A DNA stretch of 64,000 nucleotides. Origin: Urophycis tenuis. Its lineage: Eukaryota > Chordata > Actinopteri > Gadiformes > Phycidae. The number at the start of each line of letters is the position of its first letter. Position 1 is the first letter of the stretch. This document shows positions 1 through 21,979 of this stretch, piece by piece. Both the position numbers and the translations under genes were made by a program. The stretch lies in NCBI GenBank assembly GCA_036785325.1, contig JAXIVH010000098.1:444001-508000 (forward strand), in the 5' to 3' direction. A model generated the notes under the pieces. That model worked only from the letters and a program-made list of their open reading frames with translations. It did no database searches and was not told where the DNA came from.

Positions 1-761
1 TCAAAACCTTTTCTGTTTACTCAGTGTTGTAGACTTTAGAACCACTTTCTTCATGCAGATTACATACACTGTTGTGTACACTGATTGTGTTGAATCAGAT
101 TACATGCTGCATGAAATATAGTGATCACATTTTCAGACTTTATTTGCCTCTTTTTTTATTGAATATGTTATGTTATAAAATCTGAACATATTTTAAGACG
201 TCAACATTTTCGCTCATTGGTTGATGGAAAGAAGACTATTTTGATGACAAGCTGTTTTTTCACTAAAAAAAATTTAACACCAGGACCATTTGCGATGTCT
301 CCACTCCAAAGCAATTTGCAGTCCAGACACTGCATGCAAACTAAACAGTGAACTTACAAAGCGCAAACATGTCAAGTGCACCAGGGACTCCCGTGGATGT
401 ACTGCTAGACTTTCCTCTCCATTGCACATATCGCCCTTGTTTGTGCGCTGTTAGTTTGCAGGCAGCCCTATATCCCTGGCAGCTGGATGGGCGGAGTCTC
501 ACTGCGGCAATTTTTTTGTAGGTGTTTTTTGTTTACTCCAAAAACTGTTTGTAGTTAAAGTACTCTTCCTTCCACCAGCGGATAACGTAAACAGTTGATG
601 CAAAATGTGTAATTGGTGGAACCTATTATAAACTACATCTAATTACACAGATTATATTTGAAAGTAGCACAACTTTCATTATTATTATTATTATTAACAT
701 TATGATTTTATTCTTTCCACTACCCCAATGGGAGTTTTATTGTGTTAAAAACAAAGTATCA

Positions 762-7083
<6,322 letters not shown>

Positions 7084-7460
7084 TTCGGACGTCCAAAAAA
7101 TCCCTTTCGTCTTAGGTGTGAAACTTCGTCCCCCAGGTCCGGCAAGTTATCAAAAAATAATAGGCTATATAAATAACATAAATCATTTACATATTCCTTG
7201 TTTGAGTAGTTAATAATCCTCAGGTTCGGCAATGGTCGATGTTTGGTCATTTAAACATAGTTATCCCTTCTAATGTCCAGCTCAAGTCCAGCAACCTTCA
7301 CGCTTTACGCCATTAAGTTGTCTCCCGATGGTTGACCGAATCGGAAGCGCATATTAGCCATTCAGCGTCTTCCTCATCAATGGTCTTCCTCGCACACCCT
7401 GACAGCCACGCTCAGTGAGAGGGTATTGTAACAAAAGCTTTGGTCGGACATTGGCAGGTT
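7084..7460 (-). promoter_or_regulatory. Presumed 5' UTR and promoter of the IGDCC-like gene
   Basis: This is the DNA directly upstream of the minus-strand ATG at 7083. It is richer in G+C and CpG than its surroundings. No TATA box or transcription start could be fixed, so the extent is inferred only from position. ssr2 starts about 4.7 kb away in the opposite direction, so the two genes are head to head. Confidence 0.3.
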
Positions 7461-7716
7461 GCTTTCCAATGCACCAATCAAAACTAGGCGGGGAGGCGCG
7501 ATGTCGCTTCAACGCAAATGTTGGCTACTCTATATAAAAAGTTTAAATATCTTATTGCTACGTATTGGCAATCCTTCTCTCAAATTCTGTTTTCTGCCTT
7601 GTAATAGCACACACAAATATTTAAAAGCAGTTATATAATTTGGATTGATTGTCGTAACAAGTATTTGTTTTAGAATTAAGAATGCAGTAGATATAAATGT
7701 GCTCAATACACACACA

Positions 7717-7718
<2 letters not shown>

Positions 7719-7801
<83 letters not shown>
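7719..7801. repeat. (AC)n microsatellite
   Basis: About 40 uninterrupted AC units end in a short TA-rich stretch. It lies roughly 260 bases upstream of the presumed IGDCC-like promoter. Confidence 0.97.
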
Positions 7802-7806
<5 letters not shown>

Positions 7807-8311
7807 CTATAAATAGATACGTTATAGCCAGCCATGACATGTTCACTGATTGCATGCTGGGGTGCAGGTGATTAGACAACCTAGCAGCAAATCTAACAAC
7901 AAACTGGCCAACGTGGCAGAGTCTACAACACTGAGTGGGTTAACTGACAATGGCACCGAGGCACCTCCAAGTTTTAAAACAGCAGTGACTTCAAACTGGA
8001 GGTTTATAGTACACCTACACGTCTTAGTACTGTGACGCTACCCCGTACTGTATCAAGGTGTGAAACCTGCAGGCGAAGGCAGCCGCCAATCTGAAACAAA
8101 TCGAATTGTTATTTTGTCAACTACCTCTTCATCAGAGCTGTGTGGTAACCAAACTCCCTCTATTATTAATAAATCAGATCATAAGAGAGAGCTCAAAATA
8201 GGATTCATGAATATCAGATTCCTTTCAACTAAAGTGCTCTTGGCTTTGGTGTTGGTTGATTCCCGTTAAACCTCAGCTTTGTCTGACCACTTTCTGCTCG
8301 CTTTTTTTTTT

Positions 8312-8742
8312 AAAGTCTGTAAGTACACCAAGAGTTTATTTAAAAGAGCACTTTCCTGATAGCTTCAACTCTCTGTTGCTAAGGCTACCGCTGCGTCAAC
8401 GTCACTTCGGTCTTTCCGGAAAAGTTTGTAAAAGTCCTCTTCAAAACTCACAAGTGTAAGGAAAAAGTTAGTGAATTCAACACTCCATCGAAATGTATTG
8501 ACAACTGAAATAATTGATATTGAACCTCATATTATGTACATTGTTTGTTGTGTACGACAGTCCCCAAATCCATAGTTTAGATTTTATATTCCCATTTATT
8601 TGTATATAGTTGAAGAGGACTTTTACGAACTTTTCCGGAAAGGCGGAAGTGACGTAGACACAGCGGTAGCGTTAGCAGCAGAGAGTTGAAGCTATCAAGG
8701 AAGTGCTCTTTTAAATAAACTCCTGGTGTACTTACAAACTTT
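8312..8742. repeat. Foldback element with about 130-bp inverted arms
   Basis: The left arm (about 8312-8442, from AAAGTCTGTAAGTACACC) is repeated as its reverse complement at about 8612-8742. Only a handful of mismatches were seen by eye. The arms share TTTATTTAAAAGAGCACTT and TTTCCGGAAAAGTT, and the loop is about 170 bases. This is the layout of a foldback MITE. The arms contain no coding sequence I recognise. Confidence 0.85.
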
Positions 8743-9633
8743 CAAATGCCTCGTTTTGTGAGTACAGGATCCTATATGTACTACTACAGAAGTTGGGTAA
8801 CAATCCATGCATTATTAGTGGGGTAATTTACGAGATATACACACTGTACCATTCACTCCAGTACTAAGCCTAATGCATATTAGGCTTAGTATATAGCAAA
8901 TTAGTATATAGTATATAGCATATAATACTAAAAATGCATCTGAGGGGGTATTTGGCTGGATTATTGGTGGAAATTACCTCAGGGTGAATTTTACTCCGAA
9001 CCATCACTTTAAGGCGGCCCTGCCAACAGGAGTGAAGTTTGATTTGTGCAGGCAGCGCCGCCACTTTAAAAGGTGATGACAGTAATTGCATGCCGTTTGT
9101 TGTTAAAATGCCGTTTGTAAAATACAAACAAATAAAATTATTCCAAACATTAAATTACTTTCATTACAACATTTTATGATCATTTTATTATCACATTCTT
9201 TAAAAAATAAAATAAAATAAAAATAAAAACCTCTGGCCAACTTGGTGTTGCTTTGGTGTTGCTTAGCCAAATCTTGGTGTTGCTTTAGCTACAGCAAGCA
9301 ACACCCTGGCGCCGCCCTGCTGGTTTTAGTTCATGCTTACTTTCTCTGTTCTTTTCCAGATATTTCTTGTTGGTTAAGCTGTGTTTGCTTAGCTCTCCAA
9401 CTGCCAGACTTCGTAAAGGTTTGCCTGCTCTGTAGTAACCTTAGTCTGTTTTGCCTCTACCTTAAGATTTTGTACTGCTGGTTGGCATGCTCTGTTTTTA
9501 ACCTCTGCCTGTTTTTGTCACTGATGACATTTTTTTGCATTTTGGCCTTTTGTGTTTTCCGTGACATTTTTGTTTTGTTTTAGTTAATGGACTATGCCTC
9601 AGTAACCCTTTCAGTTATAATAATTATAACGGA

Positions 9634-9675
<42 letters not shown>

Positions 9676-9815
9676 GTTGTTTTTATTATTATTATATTAT
9701 CATTATTATATAATGATAATAATAAGATAACCCTCAGGACTGAAGTGCTTTTTGTCATCAGCTTGGACATTCCTTACTCTAATGAATCAAACTAATTTGT
9801 TCAGGATAGGCTATT
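8743..9815. other. Intergenic DNA with an (ATT)n tract
   Basis: No gene was recognised. An (ATT)n microsatellite lies at about 9633-9675 and an A-rich tract at 9200-9230. The 113-residue open frame at 9242-9583 is rich in Leu, Cys and Phe from T-rich DNA and looks like a repeat 3' region rather than a gene. Confidence 0.6.
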
Positions 9816-10966
9816 AGTCTACTTGCCAGGAATGTTAACCCAGAAATGTTGAGTACCCCAAAGTTTTATGTTAGAAATGTACAGTATGGGTCCCCAGTAT
9901 TTAGAAACTGCTGGATGCAAACATGCATATGTTGGGCAATCATCACTTAGCATAATCGCCTATATAGGCAATATTTCAGCAACTGCTTGGCTGATTTGGA
10001 GTGGTTTTGGGGGTTATTGAGGATGCTGAATCCATTTCTGACATTTTCAAAATTCAAAATGGCAGTGTAAACCAAAAGTGGCCGTAAGAAAGTCACCAGA
10101 ACAAGTTTCAAGCATTTCAATTGCTAGGCTAACCATTGCTAGTATACAGTATACTTTGTTGTTGTACATGGCTTTAACCCAGCTTTGAAGCTAAAGCTGA
10201 TAATGTCCATCAAGGCAGGAGGAGCAACGGGGCTTGCATCCAGGACAGGCATGATTATTTCCTCTCCTTCCTTCTCGCCTTCCTTCTTGTCCCATCCAAA
10301 CTTGGTGATGTCCAGAGCTGGTGGATCTACATCTACAGGTCCTGCTTTCCAAAGCAGGACGTGTAGATGTGGATGCTGTCCATGGAGGTGCACGTTGCGC
10401 CCTGTAGGAGGCAGTGTCTTCAGTGCTGCTTTCGGTATATGTCATATCTGGTGACGTTCAGAGATGCAGACTTCCTGTGGTTGTACAGAGCCAGGAAGAA
10501 ACCCCTTACTGCCTCTGTGATTTGCGAATCAGTAGCTCCCTCCCTCCCTCCCTGAGAATGTGGACAGTTTTTGCACCACGCCTGGATACATCCAACATGT
10601 ATGATGATGTATGATGAGATGAGGGAGACGTCAGCCTCGTCATGAGTGACAATACTGTCTGCTTTGCTGACCATCTCGATGTGATCTCCTATGTTGTGTG
10701 TGTGCACAGGAGTTTGCCTCCACTTGTCTGTCTTGTTCTTCATCACTTTATCGCGGCTTTAGCACCGGAACAGTGTGCTCCTGTCCTGCTAAAAATGCGA
10801 AATATGTAAGTTAGCATCCGACAGTGTCTTAATGCTGCAGATCCATACTGTACATTTCATACGTTTACTATACGTTTCCTATACGTTTCATGTTCGTTAC
10901 ATAAAACTTTGGTGTACTCAACATTTCTGGGTTCACAATGGGGCCCTTTAGGCTGGCAAATAGACT
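9816..10966. mobile_element. DNA transposon remnant with long imperfect terminal inverted repeats
   Basis: The left end reads AGTCTACTTGCCAG. The reverse complement of the right end reads AGTCTATTTGCCAG. Inside both ends come CCCAGAAATGTTGAGTAC, CCAAAGTTTTATGT and GAAATGTACAGTATGG in the same order, so the inverted repeats are roughly 75-130 bp with indels. The interior carries the decayed minus-strand ORF at 10139-10746. No clear target duplication was seen. The superfamily is not assigned. Confidence 0.6.
10139..10746 (-). pseudogene. Decayed transposon-associated ORF (unnamed fish repeat protein)
   Basis: Minus-strand frames give, in order, THDEADVSLISSYIIIH, AVRGFFLALYNHRKSAS, SLNVTRYDIYRKQH, LLWKAGPVDVDPPALDITKF and SPVAPPALMDIISFSFKAG. 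I recall this series from a multicopy fish protein family in which a Cys-rich CXC-type tail follows. Here the frames shift at least once near 10420 and the Cys-rich tail is lost. The ORF lies inside the inverted repeats at 9816-10966, so it probably belongs to that element. The family assignment is from memory and needs a search. Confidence 0.45.
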
Positions 10967-11079
10967 ATCTGGCCTATTTGTTGTTGTAAGAACATGGGAG
11001 ACCTAAATACTTCCAACTAAACAGTTATGCATATACACAGTTACATTAATTCAACAACAGGAAACTAGAAAATGTCCAT

Positions 11080-11170
11080 ACTTGTGCATAGGGATACCGT
11101 AGTCATTGAGATAAATGTAGTTGAGCTGGGGATCGAACCGCCAACCCTCCCAGCTGACAGCTGAAAAACA
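11080..11170 (-). repeat. tRNA-derived SINE-like fragment
   Basis: On the minus strand GGTTCGATCCCCAGCTC resembles a tRNA B box. It is followed by AACTACATTTATCTCAATG, a layout seen in fish SINEs. No convincing A box was found, so this is a fragment at best. Confidence 0.4.
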
Positions 11171-11639
11171 ATTAGAGTCAAACACAACAATGGAGAGCTA
11201 GGCTCAATGTTATCTTTATGGGAGTTTTTTGCATTTTTAATCACAAATATCAAAAAAGTATGTTTACAAAAAAGAAAAATACATAGCACAACTATACAGT
11301 AGACCTTTGGAATACAGTTTGAATGAAATCTCGAGGTTCAGTCGTTTAAATGTGGTGTGAAGAACAATAATATGACGAAAAGCGATTTAACTTTTTAAAA
11401 TCTGCCCATTCACTGAATTGTGTAGATCTAGTCATACCTCATAACTACTTTCATATATAAATAGACAACTATATGTAATAAATAACATAATTCTTAAAAG
11501 GTTGGCAGTCGATGTCTGTGAGGTAAAAACCTCACAACTTTACTCTGACACATATGTTACTATTTTACTATTAAGGACTATCTGATTTGATTAGATCTGA
11601 TTATTATTATTATCTTATCTTTACTGTTCTCAATTTGCA

Positions 11640-11965
11640 CATTTTACTATTTACTGTTTCATTGCACTCGCGACCACCTTAGTATTTTTATTCTTATTTT
11701 TTTATACTTATATTTTTATATATTTATATTTATATTGCATGCTGTCTTGCACCAGGGATTGAGGGAAACGGCATTTTACTTGTTTACTTGAACTTGAACT
11801 TGAACTTATTATTATTTTTATTGCACATATACTTATTTTATCTTTTTTATTGTATTAACTTGTTTTATTCAAATTTGTTTTCATTATGCAAGTTGAGATC
11901 ACCCGGGCTACAAGAATTTCACTGCGGGTAATGTAGGTTGTTATCTGGTATGTGACGATAAATTT
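11640..11965 (+). repeat. Two LINE-type 3' tails
   Basis: T-rich 3' UTR-like DNA leads to ACTTGAACTTGAACTTGAAC at about 11785-11806, a short tandem typical of LINE 3' ends. A second tail (AAGAATTTCACTGCGGGTAA to TTTGAACCCTTGAACC) ends near 11957. No reverse transcriptase sequence remains upstream. Confidence 0.5.
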
Positions 11966-12074
11966 GAACCCTTGAACCAAAGGTCATCCATTGTCATTGT
12001 GGTGTGAACCGTGTGAACCACATCTCCAAATCACCAGGGGCGCTGTTTTGGCCTTGGACACATTCTTGAGTTTT

Positions 12075-12082
12075 CCACGTCA
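12075..12082 (-). promoter_or_regulatory. UPR element (XBP1/ATF6-type site) upstream of ssr2
   Basis: The minus strand reads TGACGTGG, the core unfolded-protein-response element. It lies about 90 bases upstream of the splice donor of the presumed non-coding first exon. Translocon-associated protein genes are known UPR targets in vertebrates, so the site fits its neighbour. No CCAAT box at the ERSE spacing was seen. Function is inferred. Confidence 0.5.
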
Positions 12083-12106
12083 CCCTAAACAGGGCATGGA
12101 ACGTTC

Positions 12107-12165
12107 TAAGCATGCGCAAGTTAGTTCTTCTTGGATTTGACTGAAAAGGAGAGCCTTCGTTAACG
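12107..12165 (+). other. ssr2: Presumed non-coding first exon of ssr2, with an NRF1-like site
   Basis: A good donor (ACG|GTATGT) follows 12165, and the ATG-bearing exon opens at 12661 right after an acceptor (CCTATTACAG). The first exon must therefore be untranslated. AGCATGCGCAAG at 12109-12120 resembles an NRF1 site, common in TATA-less housekeeping promoters. The transcription start itself cannot be read from sequence, so the left limit is arbitrary. Confidence 0.45.
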
Positions 12166-12660
12166 GTATGTTTCACTAAGTGTGGTTAAATATAATGTGT
12201 TAGTCTGTGGTTTAAATGTTAACAATATGGCAGTGGGACATTCTGATGAACATTAATATGTATCCGAGCAATGTTGTGTATTATGTGTTCTGAATTCTGA
12301 AAGAAATCATACCAGTTAACGCAGGCCAGTATTGTACACGTAAGCGTAACGACAAAGCTCGTTGCTTGCAACGTACAATTATAATTAACATTAATTTCAA
12401 TCGTGCTTTTCTTTGAGATTGTATTCAGTTGTGCAGTTACGCTTCACAGTATTTCAAAATACTTACTGGTTAACTTGAGTGCCCTGGTAAGCTTGTACAC
12501 GTAGTCATTCCAGTTTACAGGGCGATTCAGATTAATCGATGTGGGTAATGTATTTGTGTTTTTAGTAAACGTTTGGCTACTCTTTGCATGCTATAGTGTG
12601 AATCTATTGAATCCCGTCTTTTACAAAATAGCTAAATGTCATCCATCTTTCCTATTACAG

Positions 12661-16180
<3,520 letters not shown>

Positions 16181-16635
16181 AGAAGCTCTACTGGGTTTGG
16201 GGAATGAAGGGATTGGGATTGGGGGTACAGATCTTGGGGCTTAATTTTTTGTTCCTTTTCATTTCCTAATTTACCCATATTGGGGTTTAAAAAATGAATT
16301 GAATTCATTATTCAGAAACAACCTGATTCAGAGGTCAGGTTTTTGTTTGTATGTATGGGAATGGGTGTATGAGCAGCTCCTACGACGGCACACAGAACAA
16401 CACACAGAACAAGGAACCAAGTTTTAAATCTTGAAAAGTTCACTTTTACTAACTGCTATTGCGATTATCTCATGGAAACCCATCAACAATCCAGAAGCTC
16501 CTGGATTCTATCCATCAAGATTTTGGACTGGTTTGAAATTTCAAGGCTGCATTGACATTAGTATACTTTTTTGAAACTCTTGGGTAATTTCGTATTGTAC
16601 ATGATTTTCTGTATGAAATGAAACCTCAAAAGAGA

Positions 16636-16641
16636 AATAAA
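16636..16641 (+). terminator. ssr2: Poly(A) signal of ssr2
   Basis: AATAAA lies about 455 bases after the ssr2 stop codon and is followed by a T/G-rich stretch (TTATTTGTTTTGG). This fits a 3' end near 16660. Confidence 0.75.
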
Positions 16642-16870
16642 GTTATTTGTTTTGGAAGAAAATGTATTGTAATTGTATAACTACTTCAACCAAATGATTG
16701 GTAATGAGTTGGGTACAGATAAAACCACCTTTCCTTCTAAATGACGATGGAACTAATTACAAAGGTGGAGTACTTTTGATTTGGTTTAAAATGAAACCTC
16801 CAACTAAATAAGATTGCCTAAGTGGCAAGCCTACTTTCATTTTCATTCGTAGCATTGGGTCTATATTACG

Positions 16871-18085
16871 CAGTGTTGGGAATGTTACATCAATAAAGTA
16901 ATTAGTTACAGTGACTAGCTACTTCTCCCAAAACCTAACTGAATTAGTTACTGAGTTACAAATTATAAAAGTAACTAGTTACAAGGGAAAGTAAATAATG
17001 TGTTACTTTGAAGTAATTTTTAAATGCTCAAATGTGGCAAGGAATTTGGACACCACCTCCAACCCTCTTTGAAAGAACTTAGAATTTACGTGCATGTTCA
17101 ATTATTTTTGATAAATCTGAATACTATAATGAAATGAACACAAATGTACTTATTGTTGCTTTGGACAAAGGCGTCTGCTAAATGCCCCTTTATGCTGAAA
17201 TGGACACTAAATACAAATTACTAACAAACAGTGTACACAAATCTAGACTATTTTAATGTTGCTGTGGGATGAAGTGAGTCTAGCTACCAATCGAACTTTA
17301 TGCATTGTTATAGATGTTGTTATAGATGTCATAGTACTATACTATGTTTATACTATACTATGTTTATATAGTGGGTCAATAAAAATAACACAATAGATGT
17401 TCGTTACATGCCACAACTGGCCATCAAATATATCAAAATTAAATAACGCTTGTTAAGTAATGTACCAAAAACAAATAAATACAAATATATGCAAAATATG
17501 AAATAAATCAAACAGTTACATAACTGACAACTGGTAGACATTCTGTACTTCCAACTATTTTCTTAATTGAAAAGGTAAACACTTTAACAACATGAAATGC
17601 TTTAAATATTTAAAAGCACATAAGCACTTATGTGCTTTTAACGTATACATTCTTTCCTTTCATTTCATTTCAGGAATAATAATGGCTATACTTCCAATGA
17701 AAGAAGGCTACTTTAGGATTAAGTGGGCTCACCATTCCTCTTATTGATCGTTTACTCGTTTAGTTGTGTCGTTGTGTGTGCGACTACGATTGTGTCTACA
17801 ACACCCGCCCAACTCTACCTCTGATTGGCTTACAATGAAAATTTTCTCTACCTCAGCCAATCATCATCACCTATGCGGTTGTCTCGTGCCCCCCCCAGTG
17901 AAGCAAGAACAGTAAAAAAAAAAACCCAACAACTTTGCCTTTCAGTTTAGGCTATAGATATTGATTGGACTGATGAAAACAGCTTCAATGTGCTAATAGT
18001 AACGCGCCGCATTTTGGGCAGTTATGGGTAAAGCAGTAATTAATTAGATTACTCATTACAGAATAAAAGAGTATTCTCATCACTG
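16871..18085. mobile_element. hAT-like non-autonomous DNA transposon
   Basis: The left end reads CAGTGTTGGGAATGTTAC. The right end, reverse complemented, reads CAGTGATGAGAATACTC. The flanking 8-mers ATATTACG and ATGTTAAG agree at six of eight positions, as expected for an aged 8-bp hAT target duplication. Subterminal DNA is rich in AGTAATTAGTTAC-type repeats, as in fish hAT elements. No transposase was recognised inside. Confidence 0.7.
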
Positions 18086-21000
18086 ATGTTAAGTACTGGG
18101 AATCAATCTGAATCTGCATTGTATTAGTCACAGAATACGTGGTGGGCGTAAACATTGTTTTTATGGTTTTCTACAAACCGATTTTTGACTCGAGTATACA
18201 ACGTCACTCGATAAGTTGGATGCTACCGATGTGAAGGGGAGGATCTTTTCTCAAAACGATTGCGGCATGTTTAAAACCAGCAGGCTGCTAACTCGGGTGA
18301 GATCTTTCCTGTATTCCATGTCAGACTTGTAATGATGAACAGACTGGGACAAGACACGATCCAAGGACCGTGTACTAAGTCGTGACGACTTTTTGAGTGA
18401 AAAAGCATCTGACGCGACACGACACGATAGAGTGAGGACTCCATCGTAGGCTACATACGTTCTTTCGAGTCGTGTTGTCGGTGAGTACGATATTTCTCAG
18501 GATATTGTTTTCAGCTGATGTCACTACAGACTAATAATAATGATGGCATGGTGGTTATGCGTTTCTTCAGAGCATGTCAAATCACAACTAGTATTCATGA
18601 CATTTCGTCTACGAATATGTGTCAACGGCATTACGTTTTGCAAGTACAGACAAGTCGGGTGACTTCCTGGACAGGGCACACCTGCAGTTCTTTACGTAGT
18701 CTACCTAAATAGTTGTGTTCAAATTACCCACTTGAGCACAACAATGGGTAAGACCTAATACATATTGAGATTATATTTCAAAACAGTCTTGCAACTCAAG
18801 ATTCTTAATGAATCCTTGGAGAGATTCCCATGATCTGCCTTGATGTTAAACCGATGTTATTCGGGTAGAAAAATGACCAAAACACCATTACTACCATTAA
18901 CATTCCTATGCTTCTGTACTTCTGAAATGGAGGCGGTCATTTCGATCTGACGTCACGACGTACAAGCCTTAAAGTAAGAATTATACCCTACAATGCATCC
19001 ATGGTGTCGATTTGCCGTCTGTGTCATATCTGTAGTCAAGAGGAGTGACTAACTGGCTGGGGTGGCACCTGAATATATAAGGCAGTTATGCAAGAACTCA
19101 ATGAGCCATGAAAAAGTATACAGTAACTCCAAAAGGCAATACATACAAGATAAATGAGAAAGACAGCTCCATGTGCCATGGAGAAGAACCATTGACATAC
19201 AGGCTTAATGGCCTGTATGTTGTCAAATGCTCTCGCAACCCTCTATCCTCTCATCTCGTTCTTTCCTTTCTGCATCTTCTTCCCTTTCTTTCCTCCCATC
19301 TTTTCATTTTTCTTTCTCCCTCTTCTTCTCTCTGCTCTCCTTCCTCTCCTTTCTAACTTATCTGTAGTTAGTACTAACCCTAACCCTATTATTTTCAGGA
19401 AAACTATACACCTTCACATTACAAAGGTTTCAGCTGGCACACAGTTAATAAAAAATGCGGCACCCATTGCACCCGTACAATCCCAGGAAGGATGTATCCC
19501 CACTCTGTGTTTCTTCTCAAGGGTTCTTCCTTGATAATTGAAGTCACTATGTGTAACATTTCAACTAGCTCATAGCTTAAAATAACCTGAACATATCTAT
19601 AGACAATTCTGATTGTTTTTGATTTAAATAGTATCAGCAGTGCAGTCACATCCTATAACCGATTATTTCTGCTGGCCAGCCCAATCCTCTTTTTGCAAAC
19701 AAGAATTTGTTTATCGACACTCCAAAAACCCCACCCCACTCACTGAGCTGAGCTGAGATAGTTTGTGTTGCACAGTGAGTATAACTGTGTCTATCTGGGA
19801 GGGGCTCACATTGCAACTTTACGTTTTTACTTCTCTTTTTATTTAGGGTTAGGGGTTTCATAAGTATATGGTATGTAAAGACCTTTAAGCCTGTAACTGG
19901 GCTATATTAAATAAATACAAATACAAATACAAACACATTTCTATAGCCCTGTAACTGGGCTATACAAATAAAATTGACTTGACTTGAACATGTGAGCTTA
20001 TGAGTTTACAAGCTATTTCGCAGATGTTAGAATTCCGAACAATGAAGATGCACACACACACACATTTCTGAATTACTATCAACAATGATGCACTTAGTGC
20101 AGAGCTTTATCTTTCATCATGTGCTGAACTGCTCTCTCCTCACCACAACTGATTTGCTGATTTTTGTTGTTTTGCTTTTTGAAAAAGGCCTGTGTATGTC
20201 CTGTCCATCTTTGCACTGTACTAACATAGCCTGGGTAAGTACAAAAAATAACCCATGGGAAAGATGCTAGCGACATGATCTAGGCCTAGGGCATGCCAGT
20301 TCAGTTCAGGTAAAGACCTCATACATTTGGTTAAAAGTAATAGCCATGACAGACAGTTTGTGATGCTCACACAGAAAAGAGTAACATGTAGTTCCTTTTT
20401 AGGTGGTTCGGGGAAGGTGGTTTCAGGACTGTTAATAAGTCATGTGATTGAATTTGATTTCATTCTCATAATACAAAGTCAATAATGCTTCTCTTTGCTG
20501 GGTGAGGATCTCAGTCACTTGTTACTGGTTAATCTTCACATTATGTATTTTTGGGTCCTGGTTTACAATTTCATATTATCAAAAAGTTATTAAAGGTCCC
20601 TGCCGTTTATATTTCTAGATCGAAAAATATAAACGTGTACTCTCATCTGTAAATGTTAGGCAGGCAAAATGAAATGCGATTGGGCATGCTAGTTTGCCTC
20701 AAAGCTCACACACTGGTCAAATATTTGTTGTGCCAAATCTGGACACTGTTCACTGCCAAATCTTTTCTGGAACATAACCCTATTGGGTAAGATATGTGCT
20801 TACTGACGTAGTACTAACATACACAGTCCAAGAACCCCTAAAGTAAAAAAATGCAACTAAACTGAAATAAAATAGAAATACAAAAAAGATTGAAACTGAT
20901 TAAAATTATGTGGCTTAAGAACCCCATTAGGTCAGAAAATGCCTTTGCTGAAAGCTCATTGTAGGTACTCGATGCTGATATGCACACACACGCACACACA

Positions 21001-21260
21001 GCAGAGCTAAGGGAGCAGCAGCCATCGTCTTCAGTTTAGTCAGTCTAAATGGAAAGGAATGGTTATTTATGACAGTAGTGGCCACTCAGTGTGTGGTTTA
21101 GCCATAGATAGTTAAGTCAGCCATTGTTTTACATACAATGATTTTGAGGATCTACATTTGCCTATGGAGCTCCACCATTGTTGGAGATTTCATCCACCTG
21201 CAGCGCAATCAAATTAGATTTTGCACAGTGGGTGCGGGACTTGAATGGCGCTTCGCAGTA
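18086..21260. other. Intergenic DNA between ssr2 and the composite transposon
   Basis: No gene was recognised. Contents are a CT-rich tract (19240-19360), a short TAACCCTAACCC stretch near 19375, and a LINE-like 3' tail ending AAATTGACTTGACTTGAAC near 19987 with a duplicated CTGTAACTGGGCTATA. Open frames here are short and do not resemble proteins. Confidence 0.6.
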
Positions 21261-21623
21261 CACTGAAAAAAATGACTTGTAGAATTTACTTTAAAAAATC
21301 TTTGTAACAAATTGCACTAAACAAAACTAAGCAAATGTACTGCCGTAATATCAAGTACAACTTACTTGCCAGCATCAAGCAAAATGTACTTGCTACTAAC
21401 CTTAACATTTGTGAAAAAATTAAGTACATTTTACTCATCTATGTCCATACAGGAACATCAGGTCATGAAAATATTGAGTAAATCTTACATGTCTATAATA
21501 TTTAGTGTTATAATGAGTAGATTTTACTATACTTTTTCTGTTTTAATTACTCAGTTGTACTTAGTTTTGTACTTGTTTTCTTTTGATAAATGTTACCAAA
21601 TGGCAAATTTCACATAATCACAC

Positions 21624-21828
21624 TGTTGTGTCCGAGTGAGGGCACGCATACACATTGAAGGAGGCGGACATGGAAGTGCTGATGAACATAAACTTGACTT
21701 TATTAACTGACTGTCTGTGTCTCCTTGCGGTACAGAAGTAAACCTTGAATGGGGGATCTCTACCTTGAATAGCCCCCGCTTAAACGCATGGCATTATGGG
21801 AAGTGAAGTTCCATATCCATACACAACA
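21624..21828 (-). repeat. 3' LTR of the gypsy element
   Basis: This 205-bp copy starts TGTTGTGTCCGAGTGAGG and ends CATACACAACA. Since the element reads on the minus strand, it is the downstream LTR. It differs from the partner LTR by C/A and T/C at two sites. Confidence 0.95.
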
Positions 21829-21979
21829 TTCCTTCCCGAAAACCTTTAACCTCATCCATTTCTTTTAAATCAAAACAATAGTGTTTACTTACATTTACCA
21901 AACATTGTCAGTCCAGTTTCAACCATAACAAAAAATCATCTGTATCTTTTACAGGATAACTTCATTAACTAATTACATC

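Noticed and set aside
9242..9583. 113-codon Leu/Cys/Phe-rich frame that might be a membrane protein
   Set aside because: The composition follows from T-rich repeat DNA and no start context or homologue was recognised.
19375..19388. Telomere-like TAACCCTAACCC
   Set aside because: Only two or three units; too short to be an interstitial telomere array.
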